A stretch of 64,000 nt of DNA from Chelativorans sp. AA-79 (lineage in GTDB: Bacteria > Pseudomonadota > Alphaproteobacteria > Rhizobiales > Rhizobiaceae): contig NZ_CP120362.1 in NCBI RefSeq assembly GCF_029457495.1, positions 1-64,000 on the forward strand, written 5' to 3'. Under the pieces are notes generated by a model, which was not told the origin of the DNA, ran no database searches, and worked only from the letters and a program-made list of their open reading frames with translations. Position 1 is the first letter of the stretch; every line of letters starts with the position of its first letter. Both the position numbers and the translations under genes were made by a program. Of the stretch, positions 42,060-49,663 are shown piece after piece.

Positions 42060-42142
42060 ATCCGGCCGATCCACCGGATTTCGGGGCCGTCTTCCGGGGT
42101 CTAGTTGCTTCAGCGTTTTCAACAAACGCAAGGAGCAACACC

Positions 42143-42802
42143 ATGATCACCATCGTCGAAGGCGCGGATCGCGACCATCACCCCCACCTGATCGACGAGA
42201 TGTTTCGGATGCGGGCGGCGGTCTTCGCCGACCGGCTCGAATGGGACGTCACCGTCACCGATGGCAGGGAGATCGACCGCTTCGACGCAGAGGATCCCCT
42301 TTACCTGCTGTCGCTCGACGACCGGACCGGAGCACTGCAGGGCGCCGTGCGATTGCTGCCGACTACCGGCCCGAACATGTTGCGTGACGTCTTCCCGGTT
42401 CTTGTACCCGGCGGCGCCCCGGCAAGTCCCCTCATCTGGGAGAGCTCCCGGTTCGCCGTGAACCCTGCCACATACAACGCATGCGAACGCGCAGAGGCCA
42501 ACCATGTCGTCAATCGTACGACGATCGAGCTTCTGTGCGGCATCGTCGAGGTTTGCCAGAGCGCCGGCATCGAGCACGTTGTGTCGGTCTTCGACGCGCG
42601 GATGGCTCGGATCTTCCGGTCGATCGACTGCGCCTTCGAAGTCATCGGAACCCCGACCCGCATCGGCAGGACGATGACCTATGCCGGCGTGTTCGACATG
42701 TCAGACGACATGCGCGAGCGTTTGGGGGACGCCGGCAGGCTTCTTTCGCCTGTGCTGGCGAAAGTTGAGGCGCAGCAGAACCCGAACCCCCGCTACGCCT
42801 GA
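42143..42802 (+). CDS. acyl-homoserine-lactone synthase (LuxI family)
   Basis: A 219-aa LuxI-type synthase that makes an acyl-homoserine lactone from S-adenosylmethionine and an acyl carrier. Family residues are present: FRMRAAVFADRLEWDV (Arg, Phe, Trp), DGREIDRFDAEDPLYLL with the acidic triad, GAVRLLPTTGPNML (Arg, Pro, Thr) and WESSRFAVNP. The ATG follows AAGGAG by 7 bases. Located next to luxR and not at the head of the trb operon, where Ti-type traI sits. A stem-loop at 42863 ends the transcript. Acyl chain length cannot be predicted. Confidence 0.93.
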   Translation: MITIVEGADRDHHPHLIDEMFRMRAAVFADRLEWDVTVTDGREIDRFDAEDPLYLLSLDDRTGALQGAVRLLPTTGPNMLRDVFPVLVPGGAPASPLIWESSRFAVNPATYNACERAEANHVVNRTTIELLCGIVEVCQSAGIEHVVSVFDARMARIFRSIDCAFEVIGTPTRIGRTMTYAGVFDMSDDMRERLGDAGRLLSPVLAKVEAQQNPNPRYA

Positions 42803-42862
42803 TCGCCCGTCGCTTTTGTCCCATGGTTCTCTGGTCGACGCGGCAACCATGTCCTATAAGGG

Positions 42863-42890
42863 CCCCGAGGCGGTACGCGCCGCCTCGGGG
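42863..42890 (+). terminator. strong hairpin downstream of luxI
   Basis: CCCCGAGGCGG pairs with CCGCCTCGGGG around TACGCG, an 11-bp perfect stem 60 bp after the luxI stop. There is only a short weak T run after it (CTTAGAAA), but stem strength makes a terminator likely. The remaining gap to traM at 43095 shows no gene. Confidence 0.6.
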
Positions 42891-43094
42891 CTTAGAAACC
42901 CCACCACAGAGCAGGTGTCGGCTATCGCGACACCAAGGATCCTCTGGCCATCGGCCGGGGGCCTGCGGCGTATGTCCAGGTACCTCGGTGCTAAAGGTCG
43001 TAGGGACCGTCTGTGGCGGTTTTCTAACCCCCGGCTTGGGGTCGAGATCTTATCGTTCGCGGGGGCGTACCGCGAACCAAGCCGCAGGGATTGC

Positions 43095-43424
43095 ATGCGA
43101 ACAAAACCAGACCTCGACATCGGACCCGGCCGCGCGGCGACATCCAGTGTCATCAACGCCCTCTTGGCCGAGCTGACGGAGAACGAACTGGAACAAGTGG
43201 CCATCGCGGTTATCCGGGAGAACAGGAGCCGGCTGCAGAAGGCCCAGGAGCTATTCGAGGAGGTCAGCCAGCTTGACGCCGTCGGTTCGAGAGACGAGCA
43301 GCTGAGGCACGACTACTGGATCGCCATGCTCAACCTCCACGCCCAGCATCAAATCGTGCGCCTGGTCGTCGAGCGCCTCGGTTTCGTGCCCGAGATCGAC
43401 GGAGAACGCCCGGTGCTCAATTAG
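43095..43424 (+). CDS. traM: TraM-like quorum-sensing antiactivator
   Basis: A 109-aa, mainly helical protein. Its middle and end (LLAELTENELEQVAIAVIRE, then RRLQ-type helix, and MLNLHAQHQIVRLVVERLGF ending VPEID) match the layout of Ti-plasmid TraM, in which LPPADLETITIDAIR and IEMHAQMSALNTLISILGYI end with a similar tail. TraM binds TraR and blocks it until signal is high. Its length (TraM is 102 aa) and position converging on the TraR-like gene support this. The ATG at 43095 has AGGGA 4 bases upstream; the frame is open further upstream but has no family features there. Confidence 0.7.
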   Translation: MRTKPDLDIGPGRAATSSVINALLAELTENELEQVAIAVIRENRSRLQKAQELFEEVSQLDAVGSRDEQLRHDYWIAMLNLHAQHQIVRLVVERLGFVPEIDGERPVLN

Positions 43425-43439
43425 CCGGGTCTATCGGAG

Positions 43440-44222
43440 TTAGATCAGTCCAATTCGTGTGGCAATCGTGCCTGCCTGCCGGCTGTTTGCGGCCCCGAGC
43501 TTGTTTGTCGCCTCGTCGATATAGGACCGCACCGACCGATACGAGATGTCCAGCATGAGCGCGATGTCGGCCATCGACATTCCCTCTGCGAACCACCGCA
43601 GGCATTCCGCCTCGCGCGGCGATAGCCGGATGGCGGACGCCAGCGAAGCGTCGCCGCTCGCCGCTCCCAACCGCGAGTGCACGTAAGCGACCGAGACCGC
43701 CGCGGTGACCGGATCGATGTCCTCGCTCAGCTTCGACACGGGCCTCCCGCTCGCAAGCGTGAACACCATGCGGTCCCGGAACCCCACGGGAATCGATATA
43801 GAGATTCCGGACCTGATGCCGAAGCGGTCTGCCTCAACGAAGAACCTGATCACATCCCGCCGTCCGTTGCGCCTCGCCTCATCGGCCGACCACGAAAACA
43901 GCGGAGGTCCGTGCTTTGCCTTGGTCACGACCGGGTCGACCCGAATGAAGTCACGTTCGACATAGAGTTCCTGCCACGCGCGCGGGTAGTTCGAGACCGC
44001 AAAACTCTCGGGACCGCGAAGATAGAGGTAGGCGAAGAAGTCGAAGCCCGTATCTTCCGCGAAATCCCGCAAAGACCGACGGGCCGCACGCTCGTCGAGC
44101 GGCAGCGAAAGCCTGTCGATGAGATTGAGCAGATTGGCGTTCAATGGTGGGCGGGTCCAATGGCAAGCCGTGCGACAGAAGGCGACCCTTCTGCACGGTG
44201 CGTTGAAAACGAAATGGGTCAT
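43440..44222 (-). CDS. traR: TraR-like LuxR-family conjugation regulator
   Basis: A LuxR-family activator of up to 260 aa. Features of TraR are seen: NYPRAWQELYVERDFIRVDP (Trp, Tyr, Asp of the pheromone pocket), LFSWSADEARR, DRFGIRSGISISIPV, and the C-terminal HTH SPREAECLRWFAEGMSMADI with SYRSVRSYIDEATNKLGAAN. The gene begins 2 bp after the trbI stop in the same direction and meets traM head-on. In several rhizobial plasmids traR also follows trbI. The start is uncertain: the first 26 residues are not family-like, and a TTG at 44144 would give a length nearer to TraR (234 aa). It presumably activates trb, and perhaps rep, promoters. Confidence 0.85.
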   Translation of the reverse strand: MTHFVFNAPCRRVAFCRTACHWTRPPLNANLLNLIDRLSLPLDERAARRSLRDFAEDTGFDFFAYLYLRGPESFAVSNYPRAWQELYVERDFIRVDPVVTKAKHGPPLFSWSADEARRNGRRDVIRFFVEADRFGIRSGISISIPVGFRDRMVFTLASGRPVSKLSEDIDPVTAAVSVAYVHSRLGAASGDASLASAIRLSPREAECLRWFAEGMSMADIALMLDISYRSVRSYIDEATNKLGAANSRQAGTIATRIGLI

Positions 44223-44224
44223 CG

Positions 44225-45526
44225 CTACCGATAGGACCCGGGGAAGACGATGTCCTGGTCGACCAGGACGTTGAACCGGTAACCCGGGCGGATCTCCAGT
44301 GTCGGCTGGACGTTGAGATTGCGCGAGACCGTCTGCTCGGAGATCTGCCCGAAGGTTTCGGCGAAGGAGCGCCTGGCGGCGTCCTCGGCACTGTTGGCCG
44401 TGCCGAAGCTGTTGCGATCCTGCGGCAGCATCATTTCGGTCCCGGCGCCGATAAGAGCGACGAGGATCGCCGAGCCGAACGTGCGCAAATAGTGGTTGTC
44501 CACCTGGTCTCGGAATCCGCCATAGCCAGCTGAATCGGTCCCCGCCATCCCGCCGATCTGCAGCGTCGATCCGTTCGGAAAGATGAGGTCGGTCCAGATG
44601 ACGAGCACGCCGTCCTGCCCGAATGTGACCTCGGAATCGTAGCGGCCGAAGAGTTTCGATCCCTGCGGGATGAGAAGGTGCCGGCCCGTCGCGCTGTCAT
44701 AGACATTCTGCGAGACCTGAGCCGTGATCCGCCCGGGAAGGTCCGAGTTGATACCCGTGATGAGCGTTGCCGGGATGACCGACCCGCGCTTGAGCTCATA
44801 GGGCGAGATCTGCCCGATGACCGGATTGGGAAGGTATCCCAGATCCCGGATGTCCTGATTGAAGAAACGCTCCTTGGCCGCCTGCCCGTTCGCGTCCGCG
44901 GCGCCACCAACGCCCGCCTCCATGGCCGCGGCGTAGAGGTCGAGCGCGCTCTGTGGCCGGGTTGTCGACGACTGCGGATTGCCAGGCCCCGAGGTTGTGC
45001 CGTCGTTAGTGTCTGCCGAAAGGTCGCCCAGCGAAACGGCGATCGGGGAATCGAACGCCGCGTCATTCGCTTGATAGCGCGCCATGCGCTGACGATGCAG
45101 CTCGCGCATGAGCTGTTCTTCTTGCTCTCGCTCGAGGCGCGCGCGCCATATCTCTTCGGGCTCCAGCGCCGTCTGTTGCTGTTTAGCCGTGGACGCATCC
45201 GGTGGCTTCGGCATGAACGGGTTTTCCTCTGGCTCCGCAGGCTCGACCGGGATCGGTTGCGGCTGCGGTTGCGCCGGTTCGCCGATGATGCCGTCCGGGA
45301 CACCCTCCTTGAGCTGGTCCGCATGGGTCGAGGCCGGGCGGGACCCAGGTGTGAACGCTGCATCATCATCGCCCAGGCGGAGACCGCGCGAGGACAGGCC
45401 ATAGAAAATCGCGGCAAGGAAAAGCACCACCAGCACGATCGCGACGACGATCGGCAGGCGATTGAGGCGCCGGATTCTCGGCCCGCCAGCGAGATCGGAG
45501 CCGCCGAGCCTGAGACTCTCGGTCAT
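44225..45526 (-). CDS. trbI: conjugal transfer protein TrbI (VirB10 type)
   Basis: A 433-aa VirB10/TrbI protein, which spans from the inner membrane to the outer-membrane core of the mating channel. It has one N-terminal membrane helix (LPIVVAIVLVVLFLAAIFY), a long proline-rich periplasmic linker (PQPQPIPVEPAEPEENPFMP), and the conserved C-terminal domain with LKRGSVIPATLITGINSDLP and GSKLFGRYDSEVTFG. The start at 45526 overlaps the trbH stop by 4 bases; longer open frames upstream run through trbH. Last trb gene. Confidence 0.93.
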   Translation of the reverse strand: MTESLRLGGSDLAGGPRIRRLNRLPIVVAIVLVVLFLAAIFYGLSSRGLRLGDDDAAFTPGSRPASTHADQLKEGVPDGIIGEPAQPQPQPIPVEPAEPEENPFMPKPPDASTAKQQQTALEPEEIWRARLEREQEEQLMRELHRQRMARYQANDAAFDSPIAVSLGDLSADTNDGTTSGPGNPQSSTTRPQSALDLYAAAMEAGVGGAADANGQAAKERFFNQDIRDLGYLPNPVIGQISPYELKRGSVIPATLITGINSDLPGRITAQVSQNVYDSATGRHLLIPQGSKLFGRYDSEVTFGQDGVLVIWTDLIFPNGSTLQIGGMAGTDSAGYGGFRDQVDNHYLRTFGSAILVALIGAGTEMMLPQDRNSFGTANSAEDAARRSFAETFGQISEQTVSRNLNVQPTLEIRPGYRFNVLVDQDIVFPGSYR

Positions 45527-45990
45527 GACGGCTCCCTTCCATCGCGCTGCATCATCGACAGCGGCGAGATCGGCGTCGCCCCCTCCCCGCCCATCTGGTA
45601 CATGCGTGTGAGGTCGAGCGCGCGGGTCGACAACCGGACCAGGATGCTGCCCTCGAACGTGTCCACGACATAGGCGAGGGCAACGGTAGTCGCCCCCTCC
45701 GTCGCCTGGTCCGTGGCGACGGCATAGCCCCATTCCCTGAGCGAAGACTCCAGCGCCTCGCCGAATAGGGAGCCGTCCGGCTCAAGCTGGATCGTCGTCG
45801 TGCCTGGACCGACCTGCTCGGCAAACCGCCCGATCATATCCCCGGCGATCGCGGACGCCGCCTCCGGGGTGAGCTGCGCGGTTGCCGAACTTGTGACCAG
45901 ACCCGCACCGCCCAGTGTCTGGCACCCGGCCAGCAGTGCGGCGCACAGCACGAAAACCACCAGGCGAGGTTGGAAAATCGAGCGGTGCAT
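45523..45990 (-). CDS. trbH: conjugal transfer lipoprotein TrbH
   Basis: A 155-aa lipoprotein with signal peptide and lipobox LLAGC at about residues 19-23. TrbH proteins are small envelope lipoproteins of P-type mating systems, needed in some plasmids and dispensable in others. Assignment is by size, lipobox and position between trbG and trbI; the mature sequence is poorly conserved in the family. It overlaps trbI by 4 bases and follows trbG after 3. Confidence 0.8.
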   Translation of the reverse strand: MHRSIFQPRLVVFVLCAALLAGCQTLGGAGLVTSSATAQLTPEAASAIAGDMIGRFAEQVGPGTTTIQLEPDGSLFGEALESSLREWGYAVATDQATEGATTVALAYVVDTFEGSILVRLSTRALDLTRMYQMGGEGATPISPLSMMQRDGREPS

Positions 45991-45993
45991 CCC

Positions 45994-46818
45994 CTACCCT
46001 CCCCGCCTGATCGTGATTTTCTCCTGAGAGCGTCCGACGCCCGAGACGAGGATCGCCCTGTCGATGTAATAGTCGACCACCATCATGGTGCCGTTCATGC
46101 GGTAGTTGACGATCCGGTTCTCGCCGCCGGAAACCACGAACAGCACCGGCGCATCCTGGCCCGACAGCGACGAGGGGAACTGGATGTAGGTTTTCTGGCC
46201 GTCGCTGTAGATGCGGGTCGGCCGCCACCTCGCCGTTCCGCTCACACGGAATGAGAAATTGAGCTGCTCGGCCGGCACGCCGGCGCCAGGCACGATGCTC
46301 GCCTCCATGCGCGCGGCAATCTCGGCGAAGCGCGCATTGACGTCCTCGGGATAGTCGAACCCGACCCGCGCCATGTAGTTTGAGTGATGGGACTTGAGCT
46401 GGATGTGATAGGTGCGCCGCGAGGTTGTCACCACCATCGAGGTGACGAGGCCGGTTTCCGACGGCTTGACGATCAGATGCACCGCCTGGCTGCCCGGCGC
46501 TCCGGACGTCGCCGGCTCGACCTTCCAACGCACAGTATCGCCAAGCAGCACGTCGCGCACGATCTCGCCCGGCTGGAGCTCGATGTCGCACACCTGGAGC
46601 GGCGAGCAGACCACCGAAGGCTGAACTTGGCCGAAGAGGAAGATGACCTTTCCGTCGGGGCCGCGCGTCACGACCCCCTGCCCTTGCTGCCACTGGCCAG
46701 AGATGCTCGTGCCGCGCTGTTCGTTGACGCTCAGGGGCTGCGCCATAGCCGGCACTGCAATCGTCGAGAAAACAAGTCCGGTGCAAAGTGCTGCGCTCCG
46801 GAATTTGGAAAAGTTCAT
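45994..46818 (-). CDS. trbG: conjugal transfer protein TrbG (VirB9 type)
   Basis: A VirB9/TrbG outer-membrane-complex protein of 274 aa from the preferred ATG. Signal peptide ([18 protein letters not shown]), an N-terminal beta domain with [20 protein letters not shown] and a C-terminal domain with [20 protein letters not shown], the usual TrbI-contact region. I favour the ATG at 46818 with GGAGG 9 bases upstream; an ATG at 46842 overlapping the trbF stop is possible. It lies between trbF and trbH as expected. Confidence 0.92.
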   Translation of the reverse strand: MNFSKFRSAALCTGLVFSTIAVPAMAQPLSVNEQRGTSISGQWQQGQGVVTRGPDGKVIFLFGQVQPSVVCSPLQVCDIELQPGEIVRDVLLGDTVRWKVEPATSGAPGSQAVHLIVKPSETGLVTSMVVTTSRRTYHIQLKSHHSNYMARVGFDYPEDVNARFAEIAARMEASIVPGAGVPAEQLNFSFRVSGTARWRPTRIYSDGQKTYIQFPSSLSGQDAPVLFVVSGGENRIVNYRMNGTMMVVDYYIDRAILVSGVGRSQEKITIRRGG

Positions 46819-46838
46819 GAAAGGGATCCTCCGGGCAC

Positions 46839-47501
46839 TCACAACTGCGCCGTCCAGTCGAAATCTCTGAGGTAAAGGCCGATCGGGTTGAGGCGAATGA
46901 CCGCCTCGTCCTGGGGCGGGGTGAGCGTGACGGTGGCCACGCCGCGAAACCGCTTTACGTCCTGTTCCCTGCCCTGCCGGTCGCGCTCATATTCCGTCCA
47001 GTCGACCTGGTAGCTCTGGTTGGAGAGCGGCACGATGTTGGTGACCTCGATAGCAACCGTCATGGTGCGGGCGCGGTCGAACGGGGAGTTGCCCCGGAAC
47101 CAGGCGTTGACCTTCTCGGTCGCCGGATCGGAGGTCCGCAAATGCGCATAGGTGCGGTCGATATATTGCTTCTGCACCACGGCATCGGGCGTGACCGACC
47201 GGAAATTGCTGACGAAGCTGCCGAGCGTCGCACGCACCACGCGCGGGTCGGCATATTCGATTTGCTGCGGGAAGCCGGCGCTCGCCGCCGTGCCGAGCCG
47301 ATCGACTTCCACGATATAGGGCACCAGCTGCACCTGTGTGCTCTGATACAGCGCATAGGAGAAGCCGATCACCGCCATCAGCATCCCGGTCACGCCGACG
47401 ATGCGCCAGGACGCGGCCGCTTTCACATACGAGCCGTAGCGCTCGTTCCATTCCTGGCGTGCGGCAAGGTAGGGATTTTCCGGTGGGCTCTTTGCGGCCA
47501 T
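46839..47501 (-). CDS. trbF: conjugal transfer protein TrbF (VirB8 type)
   Basis: A 220-aa inner-membrane VirB8-type assembly factor. One membrane helix near the N-terminus ([20 protein letters not shown]) is followed by the periplasmic domain with [20 protein letters not shown] and [15 protein letters not shown]. It starts 8 bases after the trbL stop. Length and features are normal. Confidence 0.92.
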   Translation of the reverse strand: MAAKSPPENPYLAARQEWNERYGSYVKAAASWRIVGVTGMLMAVIGFSYALYQSTQVQLVPYIVEVDRLGTAASAGFPQQIEYADPRVVRATLGSFVSNFRSVTPDAVVQKQYIDRTYAHLRTSDPATEKVNAWFRGNSPFDRARTMTVAIEVTNIVPLSNQSYQVDWTEYERDRQGREQDVKRFRGVATVTLTPPQDEAVIRLNPIGLYLRDFDWTAQL

Positions 47502-47509
47502 GGTCTACG

Positions 47510-48676
47510 TCACGCCTTATCGTCTGCTGATTTTCTGGTGATGGGGCGGCCCTGGCTCTGGTCGAGCTTGGAATTGGCGAGGCCGAGCGTCGATGCGCCC
47601 CAGGTGCCGGGAACGCCGATCGCCTTGTCCCGCCCGGCCGAGGCGAGCGCCGAGCCGGCAGCGCTCGCGCCGCTGGTCATGCCCTTGAGTGCGGCCGCGC
47701 CGAACGAGCTGCCGGCCGCCCGCGCGTCGGAATAGGCCGAGGCCCCTGCCCGCGCCCCGCCCCAGGCCAGCGCGGCGCCGCCGGCGGCCATGGTCGCGGC
47801 CTGGCCGCCGTGGCGGATCGTCTCCATGCCGCCGGTCACCGATACCCCCTGCACGACACCCTGGACGATGTTGGGTACGTACATGGCGATGACGAACACC
47901 ACGACGGAAATGCCGCCGATCGCCAGCGTGGAGAGAAACTCGTCGGCGCCCGAGGGGGAGTTGGCGAGATTGATGAGGACTTCAGAACCGATGCGCGCGA
48001 TCATCACCAGCGCCATCAGCTTCATGCCGACCGAGAACGCATAGACGAGATACCGGACGGCGAAGTCCTTGGTGAAGCTCGAGCCGCCGAGACCCAGCAT
48101 GATCATCCCGGCGAGCAGCCCGACATACATCTCAGCCATCACGGCCACGAAGATCGCGGCCACCAGGCTGAAGGCAATGACGACGATCACCATGGCGAAC
48201 ACCGCCGCGATCGCCAGCGCATTGTCCTCGAACAGCCCGAACTGCGCTTTCTCCGACATCTGGCTGGCGACCTGCAGGCCGGCATTGAAGACGTTCGCCG
48301 GTGAGGCCGATCCGCCCCCTGCGCCGATCTGGAACAGGCTGTCGACCATTGCCCGTGCGAAGTCCGGTCCCTGCTCAAGGATGAAGACGAACAGGCCGAT
48401 GAACATGATGCGCCGCACCAGCTCGGCGAACCATGAGTCGAGCGATGCCGCGCCGAGCGCTAGCCAGACCGCCGCAATACCGACCTCGATGCCGGCAAGG
48501 ATCCAGAACAGCGAGCGCGCCGCCTGCATAACGGTCGTCTCCCAGCCCTGCGCGGCATCCGCGACCTCATTTTCCAGCGTCGTGAGGAGCGAGCCATCCT
48601 GTGCAAGGGCGGGCTGGACAAGAAGCAGGGCGCCGAGGCTTGCGACCAGGGCGAGTCTAGTTCCCGGGGGCCTCAT
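47510..48676 (-). CDS. trbL: conjugal transfer protein TrbL (VirB6 type)
   Basis: A 388-aa polytopic inner-membrane protein of the VirB6/TrbL group. It begins with a signal-like segment (LALVASLGALLLVQPALA) and has about six hydrophobic helices in the middle, including ALAIAAVFAMVIVVIAFSLV and AEMYVGLLAGMIMLGLGGSS, with a Gly/Ala-rich tail. It overlaps the trbK frame by 20 bases. Full length for this plasmid group, though some TrbL are longer. Confidence 0.92.
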   Translation of the reverse strand: MRPPGTRLALVASLGALLLVQPALAQDGSLLTTLENEVADAAQGWETTVMQAARSLFWILAGIEVGIAAVWLALGAASLDSWFAELVRRIMFIGLFVFILEQGPDFARAMVDSLFQIGAGGGSASPANVFNAGLQVASQMSEKAQFGLFEDNALAIAAVFAMVIVVIAFSLVAAIFVAVMAEMYVGLLAGMIMLGLGGSSFTKDFAVRYLVYAFSVGMKLMALVMIARIGSEVLINLANSPSGADEFLSTLAIGGISVVVFVIAMYVPNIVQGVVQGVSVTGGMETIRHGGQAATMAAGGAALAWGGARAGASAYSDARAAGSSFGAAALKGMTSGASAAGSALASAGRDKAIGVPGTWGASTLGLANSKLDQSQGRPITRKSADDKA

Positions 48677-48866
48677 CGCCCTGCCCCTCTACGTTGCCCC
48701 AGCGCGGCCGCATCTCCTGCCCGCCGGTGGTGTCATACTCAGGTGGTGTGTCGAGGACGCTGCGTGCCCGGTCTGATCCCCCGCCAAGGTTCGGGACGAC
48801 CCAGATAGCAACAGCGATTCCGACAATGACAGTGGCTGCCGCCATGATAATAAGGGTTCTCGTCAC
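48657..48866 (-). CDS. trbK: entry-exclusion protein TrbK (small form)
   Basis: A 69-aa protein from a GTG that overlaps the trbJ stop (GTGA). It has one N-terminal membrane helix (LIIMAAATVIVGIAVAIWVV) and a short polar tail. Its position between trbJ and trbL identifies it as the TrbK-type protein that blocks uptake of a second copy of the same plasmid. Longer readings upstream in this frame fall inside trbJ and are not coding. Confidence 0.75.
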   Translation of the reverse strand: MTRTLIIMAAATVIVGIAVAIWVVPNLGGGSDRARSVLDTPPEYDTTGGQEMRPRWGNVEGQGDEAPGN

Positions 48867-49663
48867 CAGCGCGGCTCCATGACCTGGCCGCCCGATGTCG
48901 ACGGCGCGTTCGAGTTGAAAAAGTCCTCGCGGCGTGTCTGCGCGAGATCCTTTGCGGCCTGCTCGGATTGATGCCAGGTCGCCATCATCGTGATCTGCTG
49001 GGAGACGAGGCCGCGCAGTTTCTGCGTCTGCGCCACCTGTTGCGCGGCAATCTGATGGCCGACCTGAAGCGCCTGCATCTGTCCGACGGAGCTCTGCGAC
49101 ATTGAGCGAAGCTGGCTCATCGTCGCCTCTTCGCTGGCGAACTGGTCGGCCGTCAGTCCGGCCGCCCGCAGCGTGGCGGAAATCGTCTCGCGGTTGGTGT
49201 CCGACCACGACTGGTAGCTCGAGGAGAAATCCTCGCCGTTCGCGAGCCCTGTCTCGAACTCGGCGAAGCTCTCGAAGCGCTGCTTGAGAACGTCGTCGAT
49301 ATTGCCCATCGCGAAGGCGATGCCTTCGCCCTGGTTGACGAGCTTCTGGAGCGCCATGAGGTCGCTTTCGACCTGGCCCCAGACGTGATCGGGAAGCTGC
49401 AGCGTGTTCTGCAGCATGTTCTCGTAGATGCGGAGCTGATTCTGGATTTGCTCAGAAAGTTGCGTGATCTGCGTGATCTGGTTCTGGATCTGCTCGGCTG
49501 ACTGACCCGTGAGTCCCACCAGCTCGGCGTTGTTGAGGAGCTGCGTCCATTCGGTTGCGTTCCCGGTTACGGCCCCGGCATGGGCCGGCCCCGGGAGAAC
49601 CAGGCACGCGCTCATCACCGAGGCGGCCGTGATCTCAATCGCGTGTAAGAATGGCTTCGGCAT
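48863..49663 (-). CDS. trbJ: conjugal transfer protein TrbJ (VirB5 type)
   Basis: A 266-aa secreted VirB5/TrbJ protein, the minor pilus or adhesion component. Signal peptide (ASVMSACLVLPGPAHA), then a long coiled-coil region rich in Gln (LTGQSAEQIQNQITQITQLS, then EQIQNQLRIYENMLQNTLQL). Its ATG lies 29 bases inside the end of trbE, so translation is coupled. Order and size are normal. Confidence 0.92.
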   Translation of the reverse strand: MPKPFLHAIEITAASVMSACLVLPGPAHAGAVTGNATEWTQLLNNAELVGLTGQSAEQIQNQITQITQLSEQIQNQLRIYENMLQNTLQLPDHVWGQVESDLMALQKLVNQGEGIAFAMGNIDDVLKQRFESFAEFETGLANGEDFSSSYQSWSDTNRETISATLRAAGLTADQFASEEATMSQLRSMSQSSVGQMQALQVGHQIAAQQVAQTQKLRGLVSQQITMMATWHQSEQAAKDLAQTRREDFFNSNAPSTSGGQVMEPRW

